5,863 nt of DNA from Anaerolineales bacterium (GTDB lineage Bacteria; Chloroflexota; Anaerolineae; Anaerolineales; DRMV01): NCBI GenBank assembly GCA_027044735.1, contig JALUBW010000036.1, positions 1-5,863 on the forward strand, read 5' to 3'. The notes under the pieces were generated by a model. It worked only from the letters and a program-made list of their open reading frames with translations. It was not told the origin of the DNA and did not search any database. This document shows positions 1 to 5,863 of the stretch, piece after piece (the stretch's first letter is position 1; each line of letters starts with the position of its first letter). The translations under genes were made by a program, and so were the position numbers.

Positions 1-420
1 TTTAGGCGACTTGTGCAAGCGCTGGTGCACCCATTTTGGCAAAGGGTGCGTGCGGCAGGCCTTTCTATGCCCCAACTTTTTGCCATGCGCTACATTCAAC
101 GGTATCAGCAAACCAACATTTCCGACTTGGCAAAATCTCTCGGCATCACAAACGCCGCGGCCAGCCAATTGCTGCGCAGGCTGATAGAACAAGGTTTCGT
201 ATTTAGCGAAGAAGATCCAAACGACCGCCGCAACAAACGCCTGCGGCTCACGCCCAAAGGCGAGAAAACCTTACTTTCTATAACTTCCCCCACAGAAGGT
301 ACAACCTTCACGCGCCTTTTGGAAAGCCTTTCACCCGAGGAAGGCGAAAAAGTGCTGGTGGCATTGAAAATTCTGCTTGAAAAACTGCCCAACGCGGAAA
401 AGAAAGAAACTGCCGGCTAA
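1..420 (+). CDS. MarR-family winged-helix transcriptional regulator (5' partial)
   Basis: This is a DNA-binding repressor or activator of the MarR family, a cytoplasmic dimer that usually answers to small ligands and often controls a neighbouring efflux operon. The reading frame is open to the left edge of the window. A GTG at position 13 could be a start, but it would give only 135 residues, and the helix-like residues before it (FRRL) fit the first dimerisation helix of a 140-150 residue family member, so the true start probably lies upstream. Visible parts in order are the end of helix 1, the LSMPQLFAMRYI helix, a helix-turn-helix (about 118-190, ISDLAKSLGIT followed by AAASQLLRRLIEQG), and the beta wing (214-261, DPNDRRNKRLRLTPKG), which is the family hallmark. 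A C-terminal dimerisation helix follows, with a short charged tail. The exporter pair begins 53 bases downstream on the same strand, so it is likely the regulator's target. The promoter and operator are not in the window. Confidence 0.93.
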   Translation, partial: FRRLVQALVHPFWQRVRAAGLSMPQLFAMRYIQRYQQTNISDLAKSLGITNAAASQLLRRLIEQGFVFSEEDPNDRRNKRLRLTPKGEKTLLSITSPTEGTTFTRLLESLSPEEGEKVLVALKILLEKLPNAEKKETAG

Positions 421-458
421 ACCAGCATCCCGCGCCGCTCTCATGGTGCGTAAATTTT

Positions 459-463
459 GGAGG
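459..463 (+). promoter_or_regulatory. Ribosome binding site of the first exporter gene
   Basis: GGAGG lies 10 bases before the ATG at 474. It supports that start codon. The 53-base gap after the MarR stop shows no convincing promoter or terminator, so the exporter genes are probably transcribed together with the regulator. Confidence 0.8.
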
Positions 464-473
464 CAACCCCGCA

Positions 474-2720
474 ATGCTGCGAATTTTCAAGTACTTCAAA
501 CCGTACCTGCTTTTGCTAATCTTGGCGATTGCATTGCTTTTTGTGCAGGCCGACGCCGACCTTACCTTGCCCGACTACATGTCGGACATCGTAAATGTAG
601 GCATTCAGCAAGGAGGCGTGCAGCACGCCGTACCCGAAGCAATCCGCGAGAGCACTTTGAAGCGTGCTTTCCTCTTTTTGACCGAGCAAGAACAAAAAGA
701 AGTGCTTGCCAACTACCAACTGGTGAAACCTGGTACCCCCGAAGCCCAAGCCGTGGCACAAAAATATCCCGCGGTGCTCAAAGAACCCGTTTACATCCTC
801 AGCAACCGCTCCCGCTCGCCTCAGGTGGTTTCCACATTAGAGCCTACGCTCGGCAAGGCTTTGCTGCTCGTATTCGGCATACAGCGCATCCAGCAAAACC
901 CGCAAGAAGCGAAAAAATTAATGCCCAAAATGGCGCCCATGCTGGCAAATTTGCCGCCCAATACAGACTTGTTCACATTGTTAGCAAAAATGCCGTTCTC
1001 CCAGCGCCGCAAAATCAGCGAATCGCTCAGCCAGCGGTTCAAAGCAATCGGAGGCGAAAAGGCACTGATACAGGCGGCGACGCGCGCCGTAAAAGCCGAA
1101 TACGAAGCAATAGGCATGAACACCGCCAAAATCCAAAACCGCTACATACTGCACAAAGGCGGCCTAATGCTCCTGATCGCGCTGATCTCGGCAATAGCGA
1201 CCATCAGCGTTGGCTACCTCGCCGCCCGCATCGCCTCAGGAGTTGGACGCGACCTGCGCCACATGCTTTTCAAAAAGGTAATGTTCTTTTCGGGAGCAGA
1301 ATTTGACCGCTTTTCCACCGCTTCGCTCATAACGCGCGCCACCAACGACATCACGCAAGTGCAAAATGCAATAATGCCATTGGTGCGCTTGTCGTTTTAC
1401 GCCCCCATCATCGGCATAGGAGCAATTATCCATGCACTGGATAAAAGCCCTTCCATGTGGTGGACGATGGCGTTAGCAGTTAGCCTCCTCTTAGGAATTA
1501 TCGGCGTAGTGTTCAGCATCATTATCCCAAAGTTCAAACTCATCCAAGCACTGATTGACAAACTCAACTTGATCTTGCGCGAAAACTTAACGGGCATGAT
1601 GGTGGTGCGCGCCTTCAACCGCCAGCAGGTGGAATCGGCGCGATTTGAACGGGCAAACCGCCAACTGACCGACCTGAGCCGGTTTGTGAACCGCGTTTTC
1701 GTAGTAATGATGCCAACGATGATGATCATTCTAAACGGCTTGATGATTTTGATCTTGTGGGTCGGAGCACACGAAGTCGCGCAGTCAACCATGCAAGTTG
1801 GCGATATGATGGCCTTCATGCAATATGCAATGCAGGTAGTGTTTGCCTTTTTGATGCTCTCCATGCTGTTCATCCTGCTACCTCGCGCTGATGTTTCGGC
1901 AAACCGCGTTGCAGATGTGCTCGCTACTAATATCAGCGTAACTTCCCCGCCCAAACCTCGCCCGTTTCCGGAAAACTTTGAACCCAGCATTGGCTTTAGC
2001 GAAGTGCGATTCCGCTACCCCAACGCCGAAGAAGATGTGCTGCATGACATCAGCACCCAAATTGGGGCCGGGCAGACCATCGGCATTATGGGCACAACCG
2101 GCTCGGGCAAAAGCACACTGGTGAACCTCATTCCGAGGTTTTACGATGTGACCGGCGGGCAAATAACCATTAGCGGCGTGGACATTCGCGAGGTGGCACT
2201 GGAGGAACTGCGCGCGAAAATCGGCTACGTGCCCCAGCGAAGCAATTTATTCGCCGGAACGGTAGAAAGCAATTTGCGCTTTGCCAACCCAAACGCCGAT
2301 GAAGAAACAATGCAGCGGGCGCTTGAAATTGCCCAAGCGCAATTCATTCTTGAGCACCCCAAAGGGCTAAAAGCCGAAGTAGCACAAGGCGGGGTGAACT
2401 TTTCGGGCGGTCAACGGCAAAGGCTCACCATCGCTCGGGCATTGGTGAAGGACGCCCCCATCTACATTTTTGACGAATGTTTTTCGGCGCTGGATTACCA
2501 AACCGACGCCCGCCTTCGTCGCGCACTGCGCAAGCACCTCGCAGGGCGCACCATCATAATCGTCTCCCAAAGAGTTGCCACCATCAAAGACGCCGATAAA
2601 ATCCTCGTGCTGGATGAAGGCCGCCTAATCTGCGAGGGTACGCACAAAGAACTGATGGAAGGCTGCGAGGTTTATCGCGAAATTGCCCTTTCCCAACTCA
2701 AGCAGGAGGCGCTGGCATGA
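474..2720 (+). CDS. Heterodimeric ABC exporter, subunit 1 (altered-site half, with large extracytoplasmic insert)
   Basis: This is a fused membrane-plus-ATPase half-transporter of the multidrug exporter class (LmrC / BmrC / TM287-like), expected to pair with the next gene product in the cytoplasmic membrane. Membrane helices are seen near residues 9-27, 230-252, 303-325, 329-352, 408-432 and 455-475. About 200 residues lie between helices 1 and 2, making the protein (748 residues) longer than the usual 570-620. The motif LPDYMSDIVNVGI follows helix 1. ATPase motifs are A-loop Tyr515, Walker A 540-548 (GTTGSGKST, Lys546), Q-loop Gln588, signature FSGGQ 643-647, Walker B Asp667 with Glu668, and D-loop SALD 671-674. 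The switch residue is Gln699 (VSQRVATI), where His is normal. This marks it as the altered-site partner, although many relatives have Asp where Glu668 is found. Substrate cannot be told from sequence; drugs, lipids or peptides are possible. Confidence 0.93.
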   Translation: MLRIFKYFKPYLLLLILAIALLFVQADADLTLPDYMSDIVNVGIQQGGVQHAVPEAIRESTLKRAFLFLTEQEQKEVLANYQLVKPGTPEAQAVAQKYPAVLKEPVYILSNRSRSPQVVSTLEPTLGKALLLVFGIQRIQQNPQEAKKLMPKMAPMLANLPPNTDLFTLLAKMPFSQRRKISESLSQRFKAIGGEKALIQAATRAVKAEYEAIGMNTAKIQNRYILHKGGLMLLIALISAIATISVGYLAARIASGVGRDLRHMLFKKVMFFSGAEFDRFSTASLITRATNDITQVQNAIMPLVRLSFYAPIIGIGAIIHALDKSPSMWWTMALAVSLLLGIIGVVFSIIIPKFKLIQALIDKLNLILRENLTGMMVVRAFNRQQVESARFERANRQLTDLSRFVNRVFVVMMPTMMIILNGLMILILWVGAHEVAQSTMQVGDMMAFMQYAMQVVFAFLMLSMLFILLPRADVSANRVADVLATNISVTSPPKPRPFPENFEPSIGFSEVRFRYPNAEEDVLHDISTQIGAGQTIGIMGTTGSGKSTLVNLIPRFYDVTGGQITISGVDIREVALEELRAKIGYVPQRSNLFAGTVESNLRFANPNADEETMQRALEIAQAQFILEHPKGLKAEVAQGGVNFSGGQRQRLTIARALVKDAPIYIFDECFSALDYQTDARLRRALRKHLAGRTIIIVSQRVATIKDADKILVLDEGRLICEGTHKELMEGCEVYREIALSQLKQEALA
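2704..2709 (+). promoter_or_regulatory. Ribosome binding site of the second exporter gene, inside the first
   Basis: AGGAGG lies seven bases before the ATG at 2717, within the last codons of the upstream gene. It fixes the start of subunit 2 despite its unusual, poorly conserved N-terminal stretch. Together with the ATGA stop/start overlap it points to translational coupling and near-equal production of the two subunits. Confidence 0.85.
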
Positions 2721-4645
2721 ACGCCAATCCCGGACGCTTTCAAGAACGCGCGCGAAGCGGCGCTGTAGTGAAACCGCGGGGGGCTAAAAGCGGCGGCCCA
2801 AGAATAGGGCACATGATGCCTTTAGGGCCAGTGGAAAAGCCAACTGATTTCAAAGGCACACTTCGCAAGTTGGTGGCCTACCTAAAGCCTTACAACCTCA
2901 AAATTTTGGTGGTAGTTTTGCTGGCAATCGGCTCCACAGCCTTCTCAATCGTAGGCCCGAAAATTTTGGGCAACGCCACCACCACGCTGTTCAACGGTGT
3001 CCTCGCCCAACTGGCCGGAACGGGCAGCGTTGATTTTGAGAAAATCGGCCAAATTTTGCTGCTTGCCTCAGGGCTTTATGTGCTTTCTGCCGTGTTGAGT
3101 TACGCCCAGGGCTGGATTATGACAGACGTAGCAATGGAGGTCTCATACAACCTCCGCCAAGCCCTGATGGATAAAGTGCACCGTATGCCCTTCCGCTATT
3201 TTGACGGCACAACTCACGGCGAAGTGCTCTCTCGCCTCACCAACGATGTGGATACGGTCAACCGCACCCTCAACCAGAGCCTTGGGCAAATTGTCACCTC
3301 GGCCGTCACCGTGTTGGGCATTCTAATAATGATGTTTTCCATCAGTTGGCAAATGTCCCTCATTGCGGTGCTCATAGTGCCCATTTCGTTTGGGGCAATG
3401 TTTGGAATCATCAAGGCCTCACAGAAATACTTTGCCCAACGGCAGGACTTTTTGGGGCATGTAAACGGCATTGTGGAAGAAATGTTTGGCGCGCACCTGA
3501 TAGTCAAAGCATTCAACGGCGAGCGCAAAAGCATTGCCAAATTTGATGAATACAACGACACCCTCTACCAAGCCTCTTGGAAAGCGCAATTCTTCTCGGG
3601 CACAATGCGCCCCCTAATGCGCTGGATCGGCAACCTCGGCTATGTGGCAGTAGTGATTGCGGGGGGATGGCTTGCCGTCCGCGACCTCATCACCGTTGGC
3701 GATATTCAGGCTTTCATCCAATACATGCGCTCATTCACCCAGCCCATCACGCAGTTAGCGAACATTTCCAATGTGCTGCAACAAACCATCGCCGCGGCTG
3801 AACGGGTGTTTGACTTTCTGGAGGAAGAAGAGGAAGAACCAGACCCCGAGGACGCCATCTTGCTTGACCCAAGCGAAGTCAAAGGGCATGTTGAATTTCG
3901 GGAAGTCTACTTCAGTTATGTACCCGGCAAACCGGTGATTAAAGGCTTCACCGCCGAAGTAAAGCCCGGGCAAAAAGTCGCCATTGTGGGCCCAACCGGA
4001 GCAGGCAAAACCACTATCGTAAAATTGCTAATGCGCTTTTACGACGTGGACAAAGGCGAAATTCTGGTTGACGGGCACAATGTGCGCGAATTCCGCCGCT
4101 CCGACCTGCGGCGCTTGTTCGGAATGGTGCTTCAAGACACATGGCTGTTCAACGGCACAATTCGCGAAAACATCCGCTACGGGCGGCTTGATGCCACCGA
4201 TGAGGAAGTAGAAGCCGCTGCAAAAGCCGCTCACGCCCACCACTTCATCCAAGCACTGCCGGGCGGCTACGATTTCGTCATCAACGAAGAGGTAACCAAC
4301 ATCTCCCAAGGGCAAAAGCAATTGATAACAATAGCCCGCGCCATCCTCGCCAATCCTCCCATGATGATTTTGGACGAAGCCACCAGTTCAGTGGACACAC
4401 ACACTGAGTTGCTAATCCAAGCCGCGATGGACAAATTGATGAAAGGCAGGACAAGTTTCGTAATTGCCCACAGGCTTTCCACTATACGAAATGCCGACCT
4501 AATTTTGGTGATGCGCGACGGGAACATCGTTGAGCAAGGCACACATGAGGAACTGCTGGCCAAAAAAGGATTTTACGCCGAACTTTACAACAGCCAATTT
4601 GCCATGCGCGCCGCCGAAGCCGCAGAAGCGCTTGCCACCGCTTAG
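2717..4645 (+). CDS. Heterodimeric ABC exporter, subunit 2 (consensus catalytic half)
   Basis: This is the partner half-transporter (LmrD / BmrD / TM288-like), 642 residues, overlapping subunit 1 by four bases. A cytoplasmic N-terminal tail of about 45 residues, basic and rich in Gly and Pro, precedes an elbow helix (LRKLVAYLKPYN). Six membrane helices lie near 62-84, 111-135, 190-208, 213-234, 303-322 and 336-358. A linker with six Glu in a row (369-374) joins the ATPase domain. Its motifs are A-loop Tyr401, Walker A 425-433 (GPTGAGKTT, Lys431), Q-loop Gln473, signature ISQGQ 529-533, Walker B Asp553 with Glu554, D-loop SSVD 557-560 and switch His585. Glu554 and His585 with the FSGGQ of subunit 1 give one complete ATP site. 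The SQGQ form of the signature is common in this subfamily and faces the altered site. Role: ATP-driven export across the cytoplasmic membrane; substrate unknown. Confidence 0.94.
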   Translation: MNANPGRFQERARSGAVVKPRGAKSGGPRIGHMMPLGPVEKPTDFKGTLRKLVAYLKPYNLKILVVVLLAIGSTAFSIVGPKILGNATTTLFNGVLAQLAGTGSVDFEKIGQILLLASGLYVLSAVLSYAQGWIMTDVAMEVSYNLRQALMDKVHRMPFRYFDGTTHGEVLSRLTNDVDTVNRTLNQSLGQIVTSAVTVLGILIMMFSISWQMSLIAVLIVPISFGAMFGIIKASQKYFAQRQDFLGHVNGIVEEMFGAHLIVKAFNGERKSIAKFDEYNDTLYQASWKAQFFSGTMRPLMRWIGNLGYVAVVIAGGWLAVRDLITVGDIQAFIQYMRSFTQPITQLANISNVLQQTIAAAERVFDFLEEEEEEPDPEDAILLDPSEVKGHVEFREVYFSYVPGKPVIKGFTAEVKPGQKVAIVGPTGAGKTTIVKLLMRFYDVDKGEILVDGHNVREFRRSDLRRLFGMVLQDTWLFNGTIRENIRYGRLDATDEEVEAAAKAAHAHHFIQALPGGYDFVINEEVTNISQGQKQLITIARAILANPPMMILDEATSSVDTHTELLIQAAMDKLMKGRTSFVIAHRLSTIRNADLILVMRDGNIVEQGTHEELLAKKGFYAELYNSQFAMRAAEAAEALATA

Positions 4646-4660
4646 CGCCGCAAAATAAGT

Positions 4661-4666
4661 TATAAT
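4661..4666 (+). promoter_or_regulatory. Candidate -10 promoter element for the HAD/DUF389 genes
   Basis: A perfect TATAAT stands 16 bases after the exporter stop codon and would start RNA near 4672-4674, leaving a leader of about 50 bases. The -35 region is weak: TTGCCA at 4632-4637 is 23 bases away, which is too far, and no better hexamer lies at 16-18 bases. There is no extended TGn either. It is plausible as a promoter separating the HAD gene from the exporter operon, but unproven. Confidence 0.45.
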
Positions 4667-4682
4667 CTCCACAAAGCAATAC

Positions 4683-4696
4683 GGGGCGAAAGCCCC
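4683..4696 (+). promoter_or_regulatory. GAAA-tetraloop hairpin in the HAD leader
   Basis: GGGGC, GAAA, GCCCC forms a five-pair all-GC stem with a GNRA tetraloop, a very stable small RNA fold. No T-run follows on either strand, so it does not look like an intrinsic terminator. It sits between the candidate transcription start and the ribosome binding site and may stabilise the leader or nucleate the larger fold around it. Confidence 0.5.
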
Positions 4697-4706
4697 ACAG
4701 CACAGC

Positions 4707-4713
4707 AAAGGAG
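4707..4713 (+). promoter_or_regulatory. Ribosome binding site that decides the GTG start of the HAD gene
   Basis: AAAGGAG ends eight bases before GTG 4722. It is the only well-placed site for this frame; the nearby GTG at 4717 and TTG at 4715 are out of frame. It also lies in the possible blocking stem described for 4661-4719. Confidence 0.8.
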
Positions 4714-4721
4714 ATTGTGCG

Positions 4722-5192
4722 GTGATCACGCTCAAAATTCCGGGAAGGGGCGAAATACACCTAAAGCACCTCGTGACCGACGTGAACGGCACACTGGCGC
4801 AAGACGGCGAACTAATTGACGGCGTGCGTGAACGCATAAACCAACTGCGCGGCCGGCTTGAAATCCACATGCTCACGGCCGACACGCACGGCAAGCAAAA
4901 ACACATAGACGCCGCATTAGGATTGAAAGCCATCCGCGTTTCCCCCGGGGGAGAAGCAGAACAAAAAGCCGAATTTGTGCGCTCCCTTGGGGCAGAAGAG
5001 GTGGTCGCGCTTGGGCAAGGGGCTAACGACGCATTGATGCTGAAGGAAGCAGCAATCGGCATTTGCGTCCTCTCAGGAGAAGGCACAGCAGCCGAAGCCC
5101 TGCTATCTTCTGACCTGATCGCTCCTGATGTGCTCACCGCCTTAGACCTACTCTTGCACCCCATCCGCATAGTGGCAAGCCTGAGGCGATAG
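4722..5192 (+). CDS. Soluble HAD-superfamily protein, P-type-ATPase-like phosphatase group
   Basis: This is a 156-residue cytoplasmic protein resembling the soluble P-type-ATPase-like HAD group (COG4087 type, as MJ0968 of Methanocaldococcus jannaschii). Such proteins carry the phosphorylation domain of P-type ATPases without membrane helices, and their physiological substrate is unclear. HAD motif I is TDVNGTLA with nucleophile Asp20, but Asn22 replaces the usual second Asp. Motif II is LTADT with Thr52, motif III Lys82 (QKAEF), and motif IV GQGANDALML at 98-107 with Asp103. Gln99 replaces the Asp of the common GDGxND. No cap domain insertion, signal peptide or membrane segment is visible, and the length fits the family. 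The start is GTG, supported by AAAGGAG. The DUF389-like gene begins four bases after its stop, so the two probably share an mRNA. A phosphatase activity is inferred from family; Asn22 removes the usual general acid/base, so catalysis may be slow or of another kind. Confidence 0.88.
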   Translation: MITLKIPGRGEIHLKHLVTDVNGTLAQDGELIDGVRERINQLRGRLEIHMLTADTHGKQKHIDAALGLKAIRVSPGGEAEQKAEFVRSLGAEEVVALGQGANDALMLKEAAIGICVLSGEGTAAEALLSSDLIAPDVLTALDLLLHPIRIVASLRR

Positions 5193-5196
5193 TGCG

Positions 5197-5863
5197 ATGA
5201 CGATACCGCGAAGCCAAGCAACGCCAGAAACCCCCGAAAACCTGCCGCCGGCGCGCCGACGGCGCGCTAAACGCGCACTCGCTCCGCTTGACGCCTCGGA
5301 GCGCGAAGCGTTTTGGAACAAAGCCGCTCATCGCGCCGAGCCATCCGCCGACCTATTCATCTTCATCACCCTCGCAGGGCTAATATGGGGAATAGGGCTT
5401 CTTACAAATTCACTGGCTATATTGGTTCTCGGTGCGCTGGTAGCACCGGCAATGACGCCCATAGTCGGGCTTGGCTTAGGGGTTATCACCGGCGTAAAAC
5501 GGTATTTCGCCTTAGTGCTGGGGGGGATACTGATCGCCAGCGGGCTGGCATTTGCTGCGGGTGCGGTTATCGGTGCAATAGCCCGCTTTTTGCCAAGCCT
5601 GACGCCAACCCAAGCCGCGCTGCACGCCCGCCTTTCGGTTGGGGATTTCATCCTCCTCGCGGTTTCAGCAATCTGGACCACTATAGCCCTAACCCGCAGG
5701 CCGGGGCAAACCCACCTCGCGGGCGTGGGGCTGGCTTATGAAATTTTCTTGCCCTTAGCAACGGCTGGTTTTGGACTCACCAGCAGCATACCCCACTTGT
5801 TCCCCGATGGGCTGGTTGTGTATGTAGTCTATTTGGCATGGGCGGCACTGCTGAGCGCCCTAA
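5197..5863 (+). CDS. DUF389-like integral membrane protein (3' partial)
   Basis: The frame is open from ATG 5197 to the right edge (222 codons plus one base), so the C-terminus is missing. The first 50 residues are hydrophilic, with a very basic patch (ARRRRAKRAL, 19-28). Hydrophobic segments follow near 52-69, 72-95, 103-130, 149-166, 177-195 and 205-222. The stretch at 78-91 (LGALVAPAMTPIVG) is close to the DUF389 hallmark (GAMLVAPLMTPI), and the preceding WGIGLLTNSLAILV also fits. At 177-190 the family's second proline motif (about VALVPPLAVVG) appears to be replaced by GLAYEIFLPLATAG. Function of the family is unknown; a transport role is often supposed. ATG 5197 was chosen because GAGG at 5183-5186 lies 10 bases upstream, inside the HAD gene, and because the HAD stop is only four bases away. 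The frame stays open further upstream, so a longer form cannot be excluded. Confidence 0.8.
   Translation, partial: MTIPRSQATPETPENLPPARRRRAKRALAPLDASEREAFWNKAAHRAEPSADLFIFITLAGLIWGIGLLTNSLAILVLGALVAPAMTPIVGLGLGVITGVKRYFALVLGGILIASGLAFAAGAVIGAIARFLPSLTPTQAALHARLSVGDFILLAVSAIWTTIALTRRPGQTHLAGVGLAYEIFLPLATAGFGLTSSIPHLFPDGLVVYVVYLAWAALLSAL
5251..5267 (+). repeat. Short GC inverted repeat near the 5' end of the DUF389-like gene
   Basis: GCGCGCC, GAC, GGCGCGC is a perfect seven-base inverted repeat with a three-base loop, inside the codons for the Arg-rich patch. No T-run follows, so it is not a terminator. It could slow early translation, or be a by-product of Arg and Ala codons in GC-rich DNA. 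Confidence 0.5.

Larger units (their letters stand above)
4661..4719 (+). promoter_or_regulatory. Possible RNA stem hiding the HAD ribosome binding site
   Basis: In RNA, bases 4661-4670 (UAUAAUCUCC) can pair with 4710-4719 (GGAGAUUGUG) in ten successive pairs, seven of them uninterrupted Watson-Crick pairs (4664-4670 with 4710-4716). The only wobbles are the two U-G pairs at 4661/4719 and 4663/4717. The enclosed 39-base loop holds a second hairpin. The paired strand contains the ribosome binding site and ends two bases before the GTG start. RNA begun at the overlapping TATAAT would not contain the 5' strand, so the fold could only form in read-through RNA. This is seen by eye; the folding energy was not computed. 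Confidence 0.4.

Noticed and set aside
13..15. GTG as true start of the MarR gene
   Set aside because: Only 12 bases precede it in the window, the frame stays open to the edge, and the resulting protein would be short at helix 1.
421..473. MarR operator or promoter between the regulator and the exporter genes
   Set aside because: Only a weak ACCA/TGGT symmetry and a poor TAAATT stand there, the latter touching the ribosome binding site; no convincing palindrome or -35/-10 pair.
377..1306. Long open frame (309 codons) on the + strand overlapping the MarR end and exporter subunit 1
   Set aside because: The translation is rich in Arg, Ala and Pro with no recognisable domain, and it lies in another frame of a clearly real ABC gene; it is a composition shadow.
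1397..1990. Open frame of 197 codons on the - strand inside exporter subunit 1
   Set aside because: It is antisense to the membrane helices and ATPase domain of a conserved protein; no domain is recognisable.
4683..4696. Intrinsic terminator after the exporter operon
   Set aside because: The stem is strong but only five pairs, and neither strand has a T-run after it.
4499..5221. Open frame of 240 codons on the - strand across the exporter end and HAD gene
   Set aside because: It runs antisense to two well-supported genes, is Ser/Arg/Cys-rich, and shows no family motif or plausible ribosome binding site.

Overview
The window holds five genes, all on the + strand and closely packed: the 3' part of a MarR-family regulator, two half-size ABC exporter genes, a small soluble HAD-superfamily protein of the P-type-ATPase-like group, and the 5' part of a DUF389-type membrane protein. 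The sequence is moderately GC-rich by eye and clearly bacterial, with GGAGG-type ribosome binding sites and overlapping or nearly abutting genes. A Chloroflexota (Anaerolineae-like) source seems plausible from this gene mix and protein style. That is a low-confidence guess; a Firmicutes-type origin of the exporter operon is also compatible.

Region 1 (1-4645) is a drug-efflux style operon. The MarR gene runs in from outside the window. After 53 bases comes the first exporter subunit, which carries a large (~200-residue) insertion between its first two membrane helices. The second subunit overlaps it by four bases (ATGA). Together they form a heterodimeric type IV (B-family) exporter. One ATP site looks fully consensus: Walker A, Glu and His from the second subunit plus FSGGQ from the first. 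The other is altered: the first subunit has Gln in place of the switch His, and the second subunit's signature reads ISQGQ. The first subunit nevertheless keeps a Glu after its Walker B Asp, so the altered site is a mosaic and not simply dead.

Region 2 (4646-4721) is the only informative intergenic stretch. It contains a perfect TATAAT, a GAAA-capped hairpin and the ribosome binding site of the HAD gene. The TATAAT segment and the bases just after it can pair over 10 bp with the ribosome binding site. Read-through RNA from the exporter operon could therefore fold its ribosome binding site shut, while RNA started at the TATAAT promoter would lack the blocking strand. This is the most original observation in the window and is a hypothesis only.

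Region 3 (4722-5863) has the GTG-started HAD protein, followed after four bases by the DUF389-like membrane protein, which runs off the right edge. The two are probably co-transcribed.

I found no RNA genes, CRISPR arrays, insertion sequences or attachment sites, and no gene-free stretch over 300 bases. Most of the window is familiar gene content. The unusual points are residue-level oddities in the exporter and HAD protein and the candidate RNA switch.
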